A DNA stretch of 64,000 bases from Mangrovitalea sediminis (GTDB lineage: Bacteria > Pseudomonadota > Gammaproteobacteria > Pseudomonadales > Oleiphilaceae): the NCBI RefSeq assembly GCF_002514725.1, contig NZ_NTLB01000004.1, positions 248,001 through 312,000 on the forward strand. The letters are read 5' to 3'. Below the pieces are notes generated by a model. That model ran no database searches and was not told where the DNA came from. It saw only the letters and a program-made list of their open reading frames with translations. Positions 9,521 to 17,280 of this stretch are shown piece after piece (the stretch's first letter is position 1; each line of letters begins with the position of its first letter). The position numbers and the translations under genes were made by a program.

Positions 9521-9872
9521 AAAGGCCCTGGGCTACTCTCAGAAGACACTGGCGGAATCGAAGGCGAAAAGGATGCCCCCCAGTGCAAAAATTGGCCAAA
9601 CATTGTACCGGAAGCACGGCCTTCAAGCCACGGCGTCGGGGGAATTACGGATGGATCACCACCGATGGCAGCACCATTTCTGCCGAAAAGGCGAATAGAA
9701 AGTCAATTAGCGGAAGCGCCAAACAGCCCCCGAATCACCTTTGACATTGTTTAACTATTTTGCAGAACGTGAAGAAAGGTAAGGGTGTGCGCAAGCACAC
9801 AGGTTCCCGGTGGATGAGATGAGTGGGGGCGGTTAATCTAGGGGAACCTGATGTAATTGGTGAGATATAACA
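9521..9872. other. Intergenic region between divergent ygiQ and unknown gene
   Basis: This 352-base stretch contains no convincing reading frame. It should hold the ygiQ promoter on the minus strand and that of the gene at 9873 on the plus strand. A consensus TTGACA stands at 9741-9746, without a good -10 at 16-18 bases. The last 90 bases fold into the structured element described at 9785-9849. Confidence 0.6.
9785..9849 (+). promoter_or_regulatory. Structured leader upstream of unknown gene at 9873
   Basis: Two adjacent perfect stems are visible. The first is GTGTGC (9785-9790) paired with GCACAC (9795-9800) around a GCAA tetraloop of the GNRA type. The second is AGGTTCCC (9801-9808) paired with GGGAACCT (9842-9849) around a 33-base purine-rich loop. 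The second stem starts directly where the first ends, so they could stack coaxially. The element ends 23 bases before the start codon at 9873. It could be a cis-acting RNA leader, or in DNA form an operator. I do not recognise it as a known riboswitch class. Confidence 0.45.
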
Positions 9873-10364
9873 ATGTCTTCAGCGCTGCCTCTTCGTTTGA
9901 TCAAAGTCCGTCCCGTAGCAGAAGTGCCCCTGTCGGTCTACAACGAGCGGGCGCAGCAGCAAAAAGCCGCACCAGACCACAAACGCGCAGGATTACTCGG
10001 TCGCCTGCTGAGACAAAACGAAACGGCGCAGGCACAACGCAACCAGTCGCGCCAGAACACCGAACATCATTTCAACGCCGCCGCCTGGCTGCACTTTCGC
10101 GAGCCACCACTGCAACCGGTCTCGCTGGTACTGACCTACCGGGATCAACGCGGCGAGTTCGCGGTCATCGTCGACGAATCGGTTGTCGGCCAGGAGGGTT
10201 CCGTCATGCTCTCCGGCAGCGTATCGATCAGCGCGCGCGGCGACATTGAGGACCTGAAGGTGGGCTGTCTTGGCGTTGAGAACAGTCAGCATTTCCGGGT
10301 CGACGAACTCCACGTGCAGCGTATAGAGTCGTTACAGTCCCAGCCGCAGCAACGTCAGGCCTGA
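9873..10364 (+). CDS. Unknown protein, 163 residues
   Basis: I do not recognise this protein. It has no signal peptide or membrane segment. The first 60 residues are basic and glutamine-rich (LLGRLLRQNETAQAQRNQSRQ). The middle (residues about 70-145) looks like a compact beta-rich domain: WLHFREPPLQPVSLVLTYRD, then GEFAVIVDESVVGQEGSVMLSGSVSIS and HFRVDELHVQ. The end is glutamine-rich. Another frame (from 9857) is open over part of this region but gives an arginine-rich, improbable protein. The gene follows a structured leader (9785-9849), and its 3' end overlaps the minus-strand frame ending at 10228 or, if that gene is frameshifted, at 10332. Confidence 0.55.
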   Translation: MSSALPLRLIKVRPVAEVPLSVYNERAQQQKAAPDHKRAGLLGRLLRQNETAQAQRNQSRQNTEHHFNAAAWLHFREPPLQPVSLVLTYRDQRGEFAVIVDESVVGQEGSVMLSGSVSISARGDIEDLKVGCLGVENSQHFRVDELHVQRIESLQSQPQQRQA

Positions 10365-10551
10365 AGGGCCCAGCATCGCCCAACTCATCCGTACCCTCGC
10401 CACAAAGCGCTTCGTTCACCCAGGGAAGCAGCGACTCAGGTAGCGATTCCCAAGTCAGACCCGTCACCCGGTTAAGCGCCTCCAGCGCGCTTTCCGGGCG
10501 GTACTGACTGATAGTCAGGACCGGTTTGCGAGACATCTTCTCATCGCTCAT
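10228..10551 (-). CDS. Unknown small protein, probably frameshifted near its 3' end
   Basis: The frame opens with a natural-looking N-terminus (KPVLTISQYRPESALEALNR, then GLTWESLPESLLPWVNEAL) up to about residue 55. Residues 62-107 overlap the opposite gene by 137 bases and read like shadow sequence (arginine-, serine- and proline-rich). In another minus-strand frame, open from 10415 to a TAA at 10332-10334, the peptide RMSWAMLGPSGLTLLRLGL appears, which looks like a genuine C-terminus. A single-base shift between about 10415 and 10385 would join the two and give a protein of roughly 70 residues. Function is unknown. The ATG at 10551 is preceded on its strand by a GGGGTGCC stretch rather than a good Shine-Dalgarno; Met6 is an alternative. 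Confidence 0.45.
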   Translation of the reverse strand: MSDEKMSRKPVLTISQYRPESALEALNRVTGLTWESLPESLLPWVNEALCGEGTDELGDAGPFRPDVAAAGTVTTLYAARGVRRPGNADCSQRQDSPPSGPQCRRAR

Positions 10552-10814
10552 GGTTATGGCACCCCTACCTCGGGCAGGTCAACTCGTCATCAGGTATGTG
10601 TCGCTGCTGACAGGTCTTTGCGAGATACGTGCCAGAATTAAAAATAATTACAGAACAACAAGTTGAACAACGCGAAAAAGATAACGCCAAGCTTCAGGTG
10701 ACATTCTGCGGCAGTTCCGGAGCAGGCTGGTCACCCTCCCCTGTCATCTAACGGTTATACGGAGCCGGTAGGCTGGAAGCTGAATATCTCATCGACCAGC
10801 GTCCAAGGATTCCG

Positions 10815-11483
10815 ATGACCTTAGCCCTCTCCCACGATGATTCAGCCTCCGAGCGCGCACAAACCCTTGCCGAGGAAGTCGTCAATGCGCTGACCCACGG
10901 TCTCGGCGCCATTCTCGCCATAGCAGCGGCCACCGTCCTGATCACGCTGGCCAGTCTGCAGGACAATACCTGGAAGATCGTTGGCGTATCCATCTACGGC
11001 GCCAGTCTGATTGTGCTCTATCTGGCATCGACGCTGTATCACGGCATTCAGCACGACCGCACAAAGGGCGCCCTGAACATTGCCGACAACTGCGCCATCT
11101 ATCTGCTGATTGCGGGAACCTACACGCCCTTCCTGCTCATCAACCTGCGCGGCGTCATTGGCTGGACGTTATTCGGCCTGGTCTGGGGGCTGGCGCTGGC
11201 GGGCATCGCCGTACGCCTGATCTGGCGCGACCGCTTTCGTCTGTTGCACCTGGCCAACTACCTCCTGATGGGGTGGCTGATGCTGGCGGCCGCGCCAGCC
11301 ATCGACCGCGTACCAGACACCGTGGTCACACTATTGGCCGCCGGGGGCATCGCCTATACCGTCGGTGTTGTGTTCTATATCCTCAACCGCATTCCTTATG
11401 CCCACGCGATCTGGCACCTGTTCGTGCTGGCTGGCAGCACCTGCCACTGCATCGCGGTCTTCAGTGACGTTCTGAACACCTGA
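10815..11483 (+). CDS. Hemolysin III family (PAQR) membrane protein
   Basis: The 222-residue integral membrane protein has seven predicted transmembrane helices and the PAQR/hemolysin III signatures: EEVVNALTHGLGAILA at the first helix, LYLASTLYHGI at the end of the second, and HAIWHLFVLAGSTCHCIAVF in the last, which supplies the conserved histidines thought to bind zinc in the family. Length matches bacterial YqfA/HlyIII. The hemolytic role is historical; bacterial members are thought to affect membrane lipid homeostasis. AAGGATTCCG precedes the ATG. It converges on the thioesterase gene with a single base between stop codons. Confidence 0.92.
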   Translation: MTLALSHDDSASERAQTLAEEVVNALTHGLGAILAIAAATVLITLASLQDNTWKIVGVSIYGASLIVLYLASTLYHGIQHDRTKGALNIADNCAIYLLIAGTYTPFLLINLRGVIGWTLFGLVWGLALAGIAVRLIWRDRFRLLHLANYLLMGWLMLAAAPAIDRVPDTVVTLLAAGGIAYTVGVVFYILNRIPYAHAIWHLFVLAGSTCHCIAVFSDVLNT

Positions 11484-11484
11484 T

Positions 11485-11937
11485 TCAGCAAGCGTCCGGC
11501 GCTCTGGCGATGCGTTCCAGCGCCGCCCGGATCGGTGTCGGAATGGCCACCGGTTTCTGTGTCTGGCGATCGACAAAGACATGGACGAACTCACCGAAGG
11601 CGCTGGCTTCGGACGCACCCGCCTTGAAGATCCCCACCCCATAGGTGACAGAGCTGTTGCCCAGCTTCTCGACGCGGATGCCCGCCTCGATGGCATCAGG
11701 AAATGCAAGCGCCTGACGATACTGACAAGTCGAATTCACCACATAGGCGATCACATTGCCATTCTGGATATCGAGACCGCCCTGCTCTATCAGAAACCGG
11801 TTCACCGCCGTATCGAAAAAGGCGTAATAGGTGACATTATTGATATGCCCATAGAGGTCGTTATCCGCCCAACGGGTAGTGATGGGCTGGAAAACGGCAT
11901 AGTCGTCGCGCAGGGCGAGCGGTCGGCTACCGGCCAT
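11485..11937 (-). CDS. Acyl-CoA thioesterase, 4HBT hotdog fold
   Basis: This 150-residue protein is a YbgC/4-hydroxybenzoyl-CoA-type hotdog thioesterase. The active-site region is TRWADNDLYGHINNVTYYAFFDTA, in which the aspartate after the tryptophan-alanine pair is the expected catalytic residue. These enzymes hydrolyse acyl-CoA thioesters; chain-length preference is not readable here. A strong ribosome-binding site (AAGGAG five bases before the ATG) supports the start. It is separated from the upstream alcohol dehydrogenase by that gene's terminator, so it is probably transcribed on its own. Confidence 0.88.
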   Translation of the reverse strand: MAGSRPLALRDDYAVFQPITTRWADNDLYGHINNVTYYAFFDTAVNRFLIEQGGLDIQNGNVIAYVVNSTCQYRQALAFPDAIEAGIRVEKLGNSSVTYGVGIFKAGASEASAFGEFVHVFVDRQTQKPVAIPTPIRAALERIARAPDAC

Positions 11938-11977
11938 GCATACTCCTTATTCGGGAACGGATCAGGGAACAGAGCGG

Positions 11978-11999
11978 AAAAAGGCGCCCAATGGGCGCC
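11978..11999 (-). terminator. Intrinsic terminator of the iron alcohol dehydrogenase gene
   Basis: On the minus strand a perfect 7-bp stem GGCGCCC/GGGCGCC with a 3-base loop is followed by five T. It starts 4 bases after the stop codon of the gene at 12003-13166. Confidence 0.85.
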
Positions 12000-12002
12000 G
12001 AC

Positions 12003-13166
12003 TCAGAATGCCGCGCGGTAGATGGCGAGAGCATCCTCTTCGCTCACTTCCCGGGGATTATTGACCAACAACCGCTGCTGGAGCATCGCGTCCTGGGCCA
12101 GCATCGGCAGCGCATCTTCGGGCACGGACAGGTCGCGCAGGCGATTGGGCAGGCCGCTTTCTGCGATCAGCGACTCCAATCCGTCAATCAGTGCCGCGGC
12201 GCCAGCTTCAGCAGACATATCGCCGAGATCCTCGCCCAGCACCAGCGGCGCCAGCTGGGCATAGAGCGGCGCGGCCGACTCCAGATTGAAACGCAACACA
12301 TGGGGCAGGACAAGCGCGTTACTCAGCCCATGGGGAATGTGGTAGTGGCCACCCAGCGGGTATGCCAGCGCATGCACTGCCGCAACGGGAGCATTGGCAA
12401 AAGCCTGACCCGCCAGGTTGGCGCCCAACAGCATGGCAGACCGGGCCTCCAGGTTATGTCCGCTCTTTACCGACGTCACAAGGTTGCTCGCCAACAGGTC
12501 CAGAGCTTGTCGCGCCAGCACATCCGACAGCGGATTCTTGCGGATGCGGCTGGTGTAAGCCTCAATCGCGTGGACCATGGCATCGATCCCGGTTGCCGCC
12601 GTGACACCCGCCGGCAAGCCCAACGTCAACTCGGCATCCAGCACGGCCATATCCGGCATCAACAGCGGAGAAACCACGCCACTCTTGGTGGTCTTGCCGG
12701 TGGTCACGATGGCTATGGGAGTCACTTCAGAGCCGGTACCCGCCGTGGTCGGCACCTGAATCAGCGGAAGGCGCGTACCTTTGGCCTGGCCAACGCCATA
12801 GATATCAGCCAGTGTCTGCTGGCAGGACGGATGCGCCAGCAAGGCAACCAACTTGGCCACATCCATGGAGCTACCGCCACCAAACCCGATCACCAGATCG
12901 ACCTTGTGTGTGCGAGCCCGATCCAATGCCTTGAGCACAACCGTATCGGTCGGATCGGCTTCAACCTCGTCGAACACTGCCGCCTGAACACCCGCCGCAG
13001 ACATGCCACCGACGACATTATCGAGCAGTCCCAGCGCCCGGATACCAGCGTCGGTGACGATCAGCACCGACGTTGCATGTCGCTCGGCGCAGAGTTCACC
13101 CAGGCGGCGTGCAGCGCCCACCTCGCTTATCAATTGCTGGACTCCCAAAAACGTAAAGTCACTCAT
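12003..13166 (-). CDS. Iron-containing alcohol dehydrogenase
   Basis: The 387-residue protein belongs to the group III (iron-dependent) alcohol dehydrogenases. The N-terminal nucleotide-binding half includes VIGFGGGSSMDVAKLVALL and PTTAGTGSEVTPIAIVT. The C-terminal half holds the metal ligands in GIDAMVHAIEAYTS and HALAYPLGGHYHIPHGLSNALVLP, the two family signatures. Substrate could be a primary alcohol, a diol or a hydroxyacid; Marinobacter relatives carry several such enzymes. The start follows a strong GGGGAG site, and an intrinsic terminator follows the stop. It lies downstream of yaiI with a 99-base gap. Confidence 0.92.
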   Translation of the reverse strand: MSDFTFLGVQQLISEVGAARRLGELCAERHATSVLIVTDAGIRALGLLDNVVGGMSAAGVQAAVFDEVEADPTDTVVLKALDRARTHKVDLVIGFGGGSSMDVAKLVALLAHPSCQQTLADIYGVGQAKGTRLPLIQVPTTAGTGSEVTPIAIVTTGKTTKSGVVSPLLMPDMAVLDAELTLGLPAGVTAATGIDAMVHAIEAYTSRIRKNPLSDVLARQALDLLASNLVTSVKSGHNLEARSAMLLGANLAGQAFANAPVAAVHALAYPLGGHYHIPHGLSNALVLPHVLRFNLESAAPLYAQLAPLVLGEDLGDMSAEAGAAALIDGLESLIAESGLPNRLRDLSVPEDALPMLAQDAMLQQRLLVNNPREVSEEDALAIYRAAF

Positions 13167-13265
13167 GGCGGTCTCCCCAAACAGGACATTAGCGGCGCAG
13201 CCTTGGCACGGCGGCCGTCCTCAATAATGACAACATGCACCGCCAAAGACCAGTCGACAAGCGCC

Positions 13266-13712
13266 TCAGGTCGAAAGCTGTAACCAACGGTCCAACGCAT
13301 CGGCAAATGCCTTGCGGTCCCCCTGGCTCATGGGTGCGGCACCACCGGTCGCCACACCAGCGCTGCGCATCTGGTCCATGAAATTCCGCATGGCAAGGCG
13401 TTGACGGATATTTTCCGGCGAATATAGCTCACCCCGGGGATTCAGGGCGGTACCGCCCTTTTCAATGACCTGCGCCGCCAGAGGAATATCCGCCGTAATG
13501 ACCAGGTCACCAGCGGCCATGCGCTCGACAATGGTGTCGTCGGCAACATCGAAGCCACCCGTGACATTCAGGAAACGGATAAAAGGTGACGGCGGCACCG
13601 GCACCGTCTGATTGGCCACCAGCGTCACCTGCACCTGACGGCGATTGGCAGCACGGAAAAGGATTTCCCGGATAACCACGGGACAGGCGTCGGCATCGAC
13701 CCAGATCGGCAT
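13266..13712 (-). CDS. yaiI: YaiI/YqxD family (UPF0178) protein
   Basis: This 148-residue protein matches the UPF0178 family: it opens with [15 protein letters not shown], then [30 protein letters not shown] and [13 protein letters not shown]. The acidic residues (DADAC, TADIPLA) arrange like a PIN/NYN-type nuclease fold, suggesting a metal-dependent nuclease, but activity is unproven. Length is normal. It sits between the alcohol dehydrogenase and the chemotaxis receptor, same strand as both. Confidence 0.93.
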   Translation of the reverse strand: MPIWVDADACPVVIREILFRAANRRQVQVTLVANQTVPVPPSPFIRFLNVTGGFDVADDTIVERMAAGDLVITADIPLAAQVIEKGGTALNPRGELYSPENIRQRLAMRNFMDQMRSAGVATGGAAPMSQGDRKAFADALDRWLQLST

Positions 13713-13778
13713 GACGTTCTACTCTCTCCTGCAAGATAACCGGCACGGGAGAGCCTTGCGTCGCCGCCGCGCCGTTTT

Positions 13779-15434
13779 TCAGTGTTCGCTGGTTACCCCG
13801 CGCCGATCGAAAAAGCGCAGGCAGTGGGCAATGCGTCGTTTCTGGACGGGGCTGACATCGTCGAAACGTAACCCATAAAGGAAACGTTCGCCTTGTTCCC
13901 GACGCCACATCACTTCCCCGGCCAGGGTTGCCGACTCACTGTGATCGAAATCCGTCATCGACTCCGTCGGTAACCGAACCGACAGTGACACCTTCGCCCC
14001 TTTCTCCAGGCGGCCCTTCATCAGCATCCGCATCCCCGAATGGCTGATATCCTGACTCAAGCCTTCGAACTGCTGGCCACCCGATTGCAAGGATACCAGC
14101 AGATGCCCGGATATCCGATTGTCCTGGCGCCGCTCGGCACCCGCCGGCACCGTTGCGTCTTCCTGCGCCGCTATCTGGCGATACTGCATGCCGGTCAACT
14201 GCCCTTGCAGTGTATTCGTCAGCGAGAACATGGCATCCCCGATATTCGCGGTATTGGCGATTTTAAGGGCATTATCCTTGAGCGTTTCGAACAGGCCTTC
14301 CAGGGTGTGCTGCAGACTGTTCAAACCTTGAATCTGTGCCTCGCTGGCCGATCGGATCTGGCCGTTGAGATCTGCAGTGGCACTGATATCCTCGCCCATG
14401 GCCTCGATGATATGCAGGGTATTGGCTGTGGTTCCCCGGTTGTCTTCAACCAACCCGACCACCTGGTTCATCACCGTGGCAACCGCAGAAACCCGCCCGG
14501 TCAACTCCGTGACGATTTGCGACACCTCCTCGGCCGAACGCCCCGTGCGCGACGCCAGCGCCCTGACCTCATCCGCGACCACCGCAAACCCCCTGCCGGA
14601 CTCGCCGGCCCTGGCAGCCTCGATAGCCGCGTTGAGCGCCAGCAGGTTGGTTTGCTCCGAAATATTATGGATGGTGCCGACGATGGTCTGTATCGTCTCG
14701 CCGGTTTCCTGCAGTATGCCAACTTCCCTCGCTGCCTGACTGACACCATCGCCGATACCCCGCATCTGGTCGATGGTGGACTGGACCGAGGCAACCCCTT
14801 CGCGCCCCCGTGTTTCAGTCTCCAAGGCCTTTTCCAATGTCTTGTTGCTGATCTCTCCCACTGACTCCAACATCCGGTGCAACTCATCCGTCGCGGACGC
14901 CACATCCCGCGCCCGCTGCTCCTCGGCAAGACTGATCTGCTCGATTTCCCGGGCCACGGCGGCGATCTGGTAAGCCGACTGCCCCATATGCACCGACGAA
15001 TCGTGCACACTACCGAACAGCCGATTGAGTCGCTCCAGCATATTGTTGAACTGTCGCTGTAACTGCCCGAACTCGTCTTCATGGGTCACCGTCACAGCAT
15101 GGGTGAAATCCCCTTTTTCCACGGACTTGAGAGAGGCGATCAGGCCAAAGATCGGACGCACCATGACCGTCGCCAACAATGCGATCAGCAAAAACTGCAC
15201 GACGAATTCGATGGAGGACTCCCAGATCGCGCTGGTCATCACCGAGTGATAGTGCTGTTGCAGAATCACCAGGGTATCCGGTGCCACACCATGCTGTCGG
15301 GCCAGAGAGACCAGATCGTGAAGATCCTGACTCTCCAGAAACCGGTTGTAGAGGGTAGTCGCCATGGTGACGGCGAAAAAGGCGAACTGGAGTTTCCAGC
15401 GGATACTGAGGCGAGCGAAAAACCGGGATTTCAT
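13779..15434 (-). CDS. Methyl-accepting chemotaxis protein with C-terminal PilZ domain
   Basis: With the ATG at 15434 (preceded by AAGGGGCTTTTC) the protein has 551 residues; an earlier in-frame start at 15491 adds 19. Two transmembrane helices (about residues 11-31 and 70-92) enclose a short periplasmic segment of about 40 residues, too small for a standard ligand domain. A HAMP-like linker leads to a signalling domain with the conserved hairpin tip [19 protein letters not shown] and [15 protein letters not shown]. The last roughly 117 residues form a PilZ domain: RRQDNR and, about 30 residues on, DISHSG, the two c-di-GMP-contacting motifs. The fusion suggests that c-di-GMP directly modulates receptor signalling. 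No CheA or CheW gene is nearby, so it would feed a remote chemotaxis array. Confidence 0.92.
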   Translation of the reverse strand: MKSRFFARLSIRWKLQFAFFAVTMATTLYNRFLESQDLHDLVSLARQHGVAPDTLVILQQHYHSVMTSAIWESSIEFVVQFLLIALLATVMVRPIFGLIASLKSVEKGDFTHAVTVTHEDEFGQLQRQFNNMLERLNRLFGSVHDSSVHMGQSAYQIAAVAREIEQISLAEEQRARDVASATDELHRMLESVGEISNKTLEKALETETRGREGVASVQSTIDQMRGIGDGVSQAAREVGILQETGETIQTIVGTIHNISEQTNLLALNAAIEAARAGESGRGFAVVADEVRALASRTGRSAEEVSQIVTELTGRVSAVATVMNQVVGLVEDNRGTTANTLHIIEAMGEDISATADLNGQIRSASEAQIQGLNSLQHTLEGLFETLKDNALKIANTANIGDAMFSLTNTLQGQLTGMQYRQIAAQEDATVPAGAERRQDNRISGHLLVSLQSGGQQFEGLSQDISHSGMRMLMKGRLEKGAKVSLSVRLPTESMTDFDHSESATLAGEVMWRREQGERFLYGLRFDDVSPVQKRRIAHCLRFFDRRGVTSEH

Positions 15435-15708
15435 GAAAAGCCCCTTAGGGATCACGTCGGCGAAGGGTATGTCGGCGTTATTCAGGGTCACATCAAACAG
15501 GACCGGGCTTCCCGATAGGTACAGGCGATGTGATACTCAGCCTGTCGTCTGGCCCAATGCCTCAGGCCGGCAAAAACTGCAATAACGGGACGTCCTCGCT
15601 CATAACACCTATGAACTCAATTTGTTATAGCACGTCCGCAGATTTCTGCAGACCGAACAGCCAAACCTGCCACTCAAACCGGAATATCGCAGTATCGGGA
15701 AGACCCGA

Positions 15709-15734
15709 CAAAAAAATGCCCGCACGAGGCGGGC
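15709..15734 (-). terminator. Intrinsic terminator after the SDR gene (end of ACAD cluster)
   Basis: On the minus strand a 6-bp stem GCCCGC/GCGGGC with a 5-base loop is followed by seven T. It lies about 30 bases after the stop of the SDR gene at 15766 and closes the minus-strand gene set that begins at 20518. Confidence 0.8.
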
Positions 15735-15765
15735 CGAAGGGATGGAAAGTCGCTTGGAAGCCGGG

Positions 15766-16533
15766 TCAGACGGTCAGGTAGCCGCCATCGACATTCAGGC
15801 AGGTTCCCGTGGTGTAACTGGATGCACCGGAGACCAGATAGAGTACGGCGCCAGCCATCTCGCTGGGATCGGCAACCCGATTCATCGGGATATGCATCAG
15901 CGCCTGCTTCTTAATGGAATCATTGGTAGTGATGGCGCCAGCAAACTTGGTGTCGGTCAATCCCGGCAGCAAGGCGTTGACCCTGACATTCTGTGCACCC
16001 AACTCCTTGGCGAACGCCTTGGTCATGGAGATGACCGCCGCCTTGGTGATCGAGTAGATCCCCTGGAAGTGCCCTGGAATCACCCCGTTGACGGAAGCCA
16101 CGTTAACGATGGCGCCACCACCCTGCTTCTTCATCAACGTCGCGCCCCGAGCGGACATGAAGAAGTAGCCCCGGATGTTGACGTCCACGGTCTTCTGGAA
16201 GGCGCTGACATCCGTCGATTCTATCGGCCCGAAATGGGGGTTGGTGGCGGCATTGTTGACCAGGATGTCGAGCCGGCCATGCTTTTCCTCGATCGCCTTG
16301 AAGATAGCGTCGATCTGATCCATCTCCCCAATGTGGCAGGCAATGGCCTCGGCACTGCCGCCGTTGTCCCGAATACGTTGGGCCACAGCCTCGCAGCCTT
16401 CGATCTTGCGGCTGGAGACAATAACGTGGGCGCCATTGTCCGCCAGGGTACGGGCAATGTTTTCACCGATCCCGCGACTGGCACCGGTCACCAGCGCCAC
16501 TTTGCCGGACAGGTCGAATAAGTTCGTACTCAT
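15766..16533 (-). CDS. Short-chain dehydrogenase/reductase (SDR)
   Basis: The 255-residue classical SDR has the nucleotide-binding TGASRGIG motif, NNAATNPHFGP, the catalytic serine in NVASVNG and YSITK (YxxxK). It ends with a C-terminal GTCLNVDGGYLTV. Such enzymes oxidise or reduce alcohols and ketones with NAD(P)(H). A strong AAGGAG site precedes the ATG. It is the last gene of the ACAD-SDR-kinase-phosphatase-SDR set and is followed by a terminator. In this setting it may act on a hydroxyacyl-CoA or ketoacyl-CoA intermediate, which is inference from neighbours only. Confidence 0.9.
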   Translation of the reverse strand: MSTNLFDLSGKVALVTGASRGIGENIARTLADNGAHVIVSSRKIEGCEAVAQRIRDNGGSAEAIACHIGEMDQIDAIFKAIEEKHGRLDILVNNAATNPHFGPIESTDVSAFQKTVDVNIRGYFFMSARGATLMKKQGGGAIVNVASVNGVIPGHFQGIYSITKAAVISMTKAFAKELGAQNVRVNALLPGLTDTKFAGAITTNDSIKKQALMHIPMNRVADPSEMAGAVLYLVSGASSYTTGTCLNVDGGYLTV

Positions 16534-16566
16534 GATGTCTCCTTCATTCGTGATGGGGCGCCTGCG

Positions 16567-17259
16567 TCAGCGATAGGTCACCAACGACGCCGATTCCGCT
16601 TCCAGATGGGAAAAGCTGTTGAATACCGCAAGACTGCGCCGCTCCCCCGAAAACAACACCCGGGAGACACTGGCATTGGCCACAACCTCGTTCAAACCCA
16701 ACGCCGTGCGGTTGTCCAGACCGAGTAGGGCCTGGACAATCACAGTGATCGGTCCTCCCGATGTCGCCACCAGGATATCGCCTGCACCCTCGGTGTCGGC
16801 GATGGCTTTCTCCAGCGCCTGCGTGACCCGAGCCTGAAACGCCGGCCAGGTTTCGGGGTACTCCGCCGCCCGGTCACCCTCAAGCCAACGCTGCATGGCT
16901 TCTGCAAAGGTCTTTTGGAACGCTTTCGCCGGTTCCCGGTGTCGGGCCAGTTCCTGAGCCAATACCTGGCGATCGGCCCATTCCGGCCGGTGGGCGTGAA
17001 TGACGGCCTCGTGGTCGAACTCATTGAATCCCGGATCTATAACCGTGGCCGGCAACGGATTCCCCAGGCCCTCCTCGATCGCGCTCAGGGTTTCGCGATG
17101 CCGGCGCAGGTCGCCGCTGAACACCGTCGCCGGCGCCGTCTGCGAGCGCAGCCAGCGCCCCAGGACCCGGCCCTGTTCCCAGCCCCTGGACGACAGCTTG
17201 TCGTAATCGCTCTGCCCAAAACTGGCCTGCCCGTGGCGTACCAGGTAAATCGTTGCCAT
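16567..17259 (-). CDS. Histidine phosphatase (phosphoglycerate mutase-like) family protein
   Basis: The 230-residue protein begins IYLVRHGQASFGQ, the RHG motif whose histidine is phosphorylated in catalysis. The second catalytic region is DILVATSGGPITVI, where most relatives have a histidine (SHGG); here the position reads T-S-G-G, so the usual second histidine appears absent. DEFDHEAVIHAHRP contributes another part of the active-site region. Members dephosphorylate small molecules or proteins. It lies 33 bases before the SDR at 16533 and 21 bases after the kinase gene, within one likely operon, and may counteract or edit the neighbouring kinase. Confidence 0.85.
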   Translation of the reverse strand: MATIYLVRHGQASFGQSDYDKLSSRGWEQGRVLGRWLRSQTAPATVFSGDLRRHRETLSAIEEGLGNPLPATVIDPGFNEFDHEAVIHAHRPEWADRQVLAQELARHREPAKAFQKTFAEAMQRWLEGDRAAEYPETWPAFQARVTQALEKAIADTEGAGDILVATSGGPITVIVQALLGLDNRTALGLNEVVANASVSRVLFSGERRSLAVFNSFSHLEAESASLVTYR

Positions 17260-17280
17260 GTCGGGATTCCCGGTCTGCTG

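Noticed and set aside
9785-9849. c-di-GMP-I (GEMM) riboswitch
   Set aside because: A GNRA hairpin is present, but the conserved GEMM core and tetraloop receptor sequences are not.
9857-10249. 130-codon plus-strand frame overlapping the gene at 9873
   Set aside because: Composition is dominated by arginine, serine and proline, as expected for a shadow frame in GC-rich DNA.
11991-13283. 430-codon plus-strand frame
   Set aside because: Antisense to the iron alcohol dehydrogenase; arginine/glutamine/histidine-rich translation without domains.
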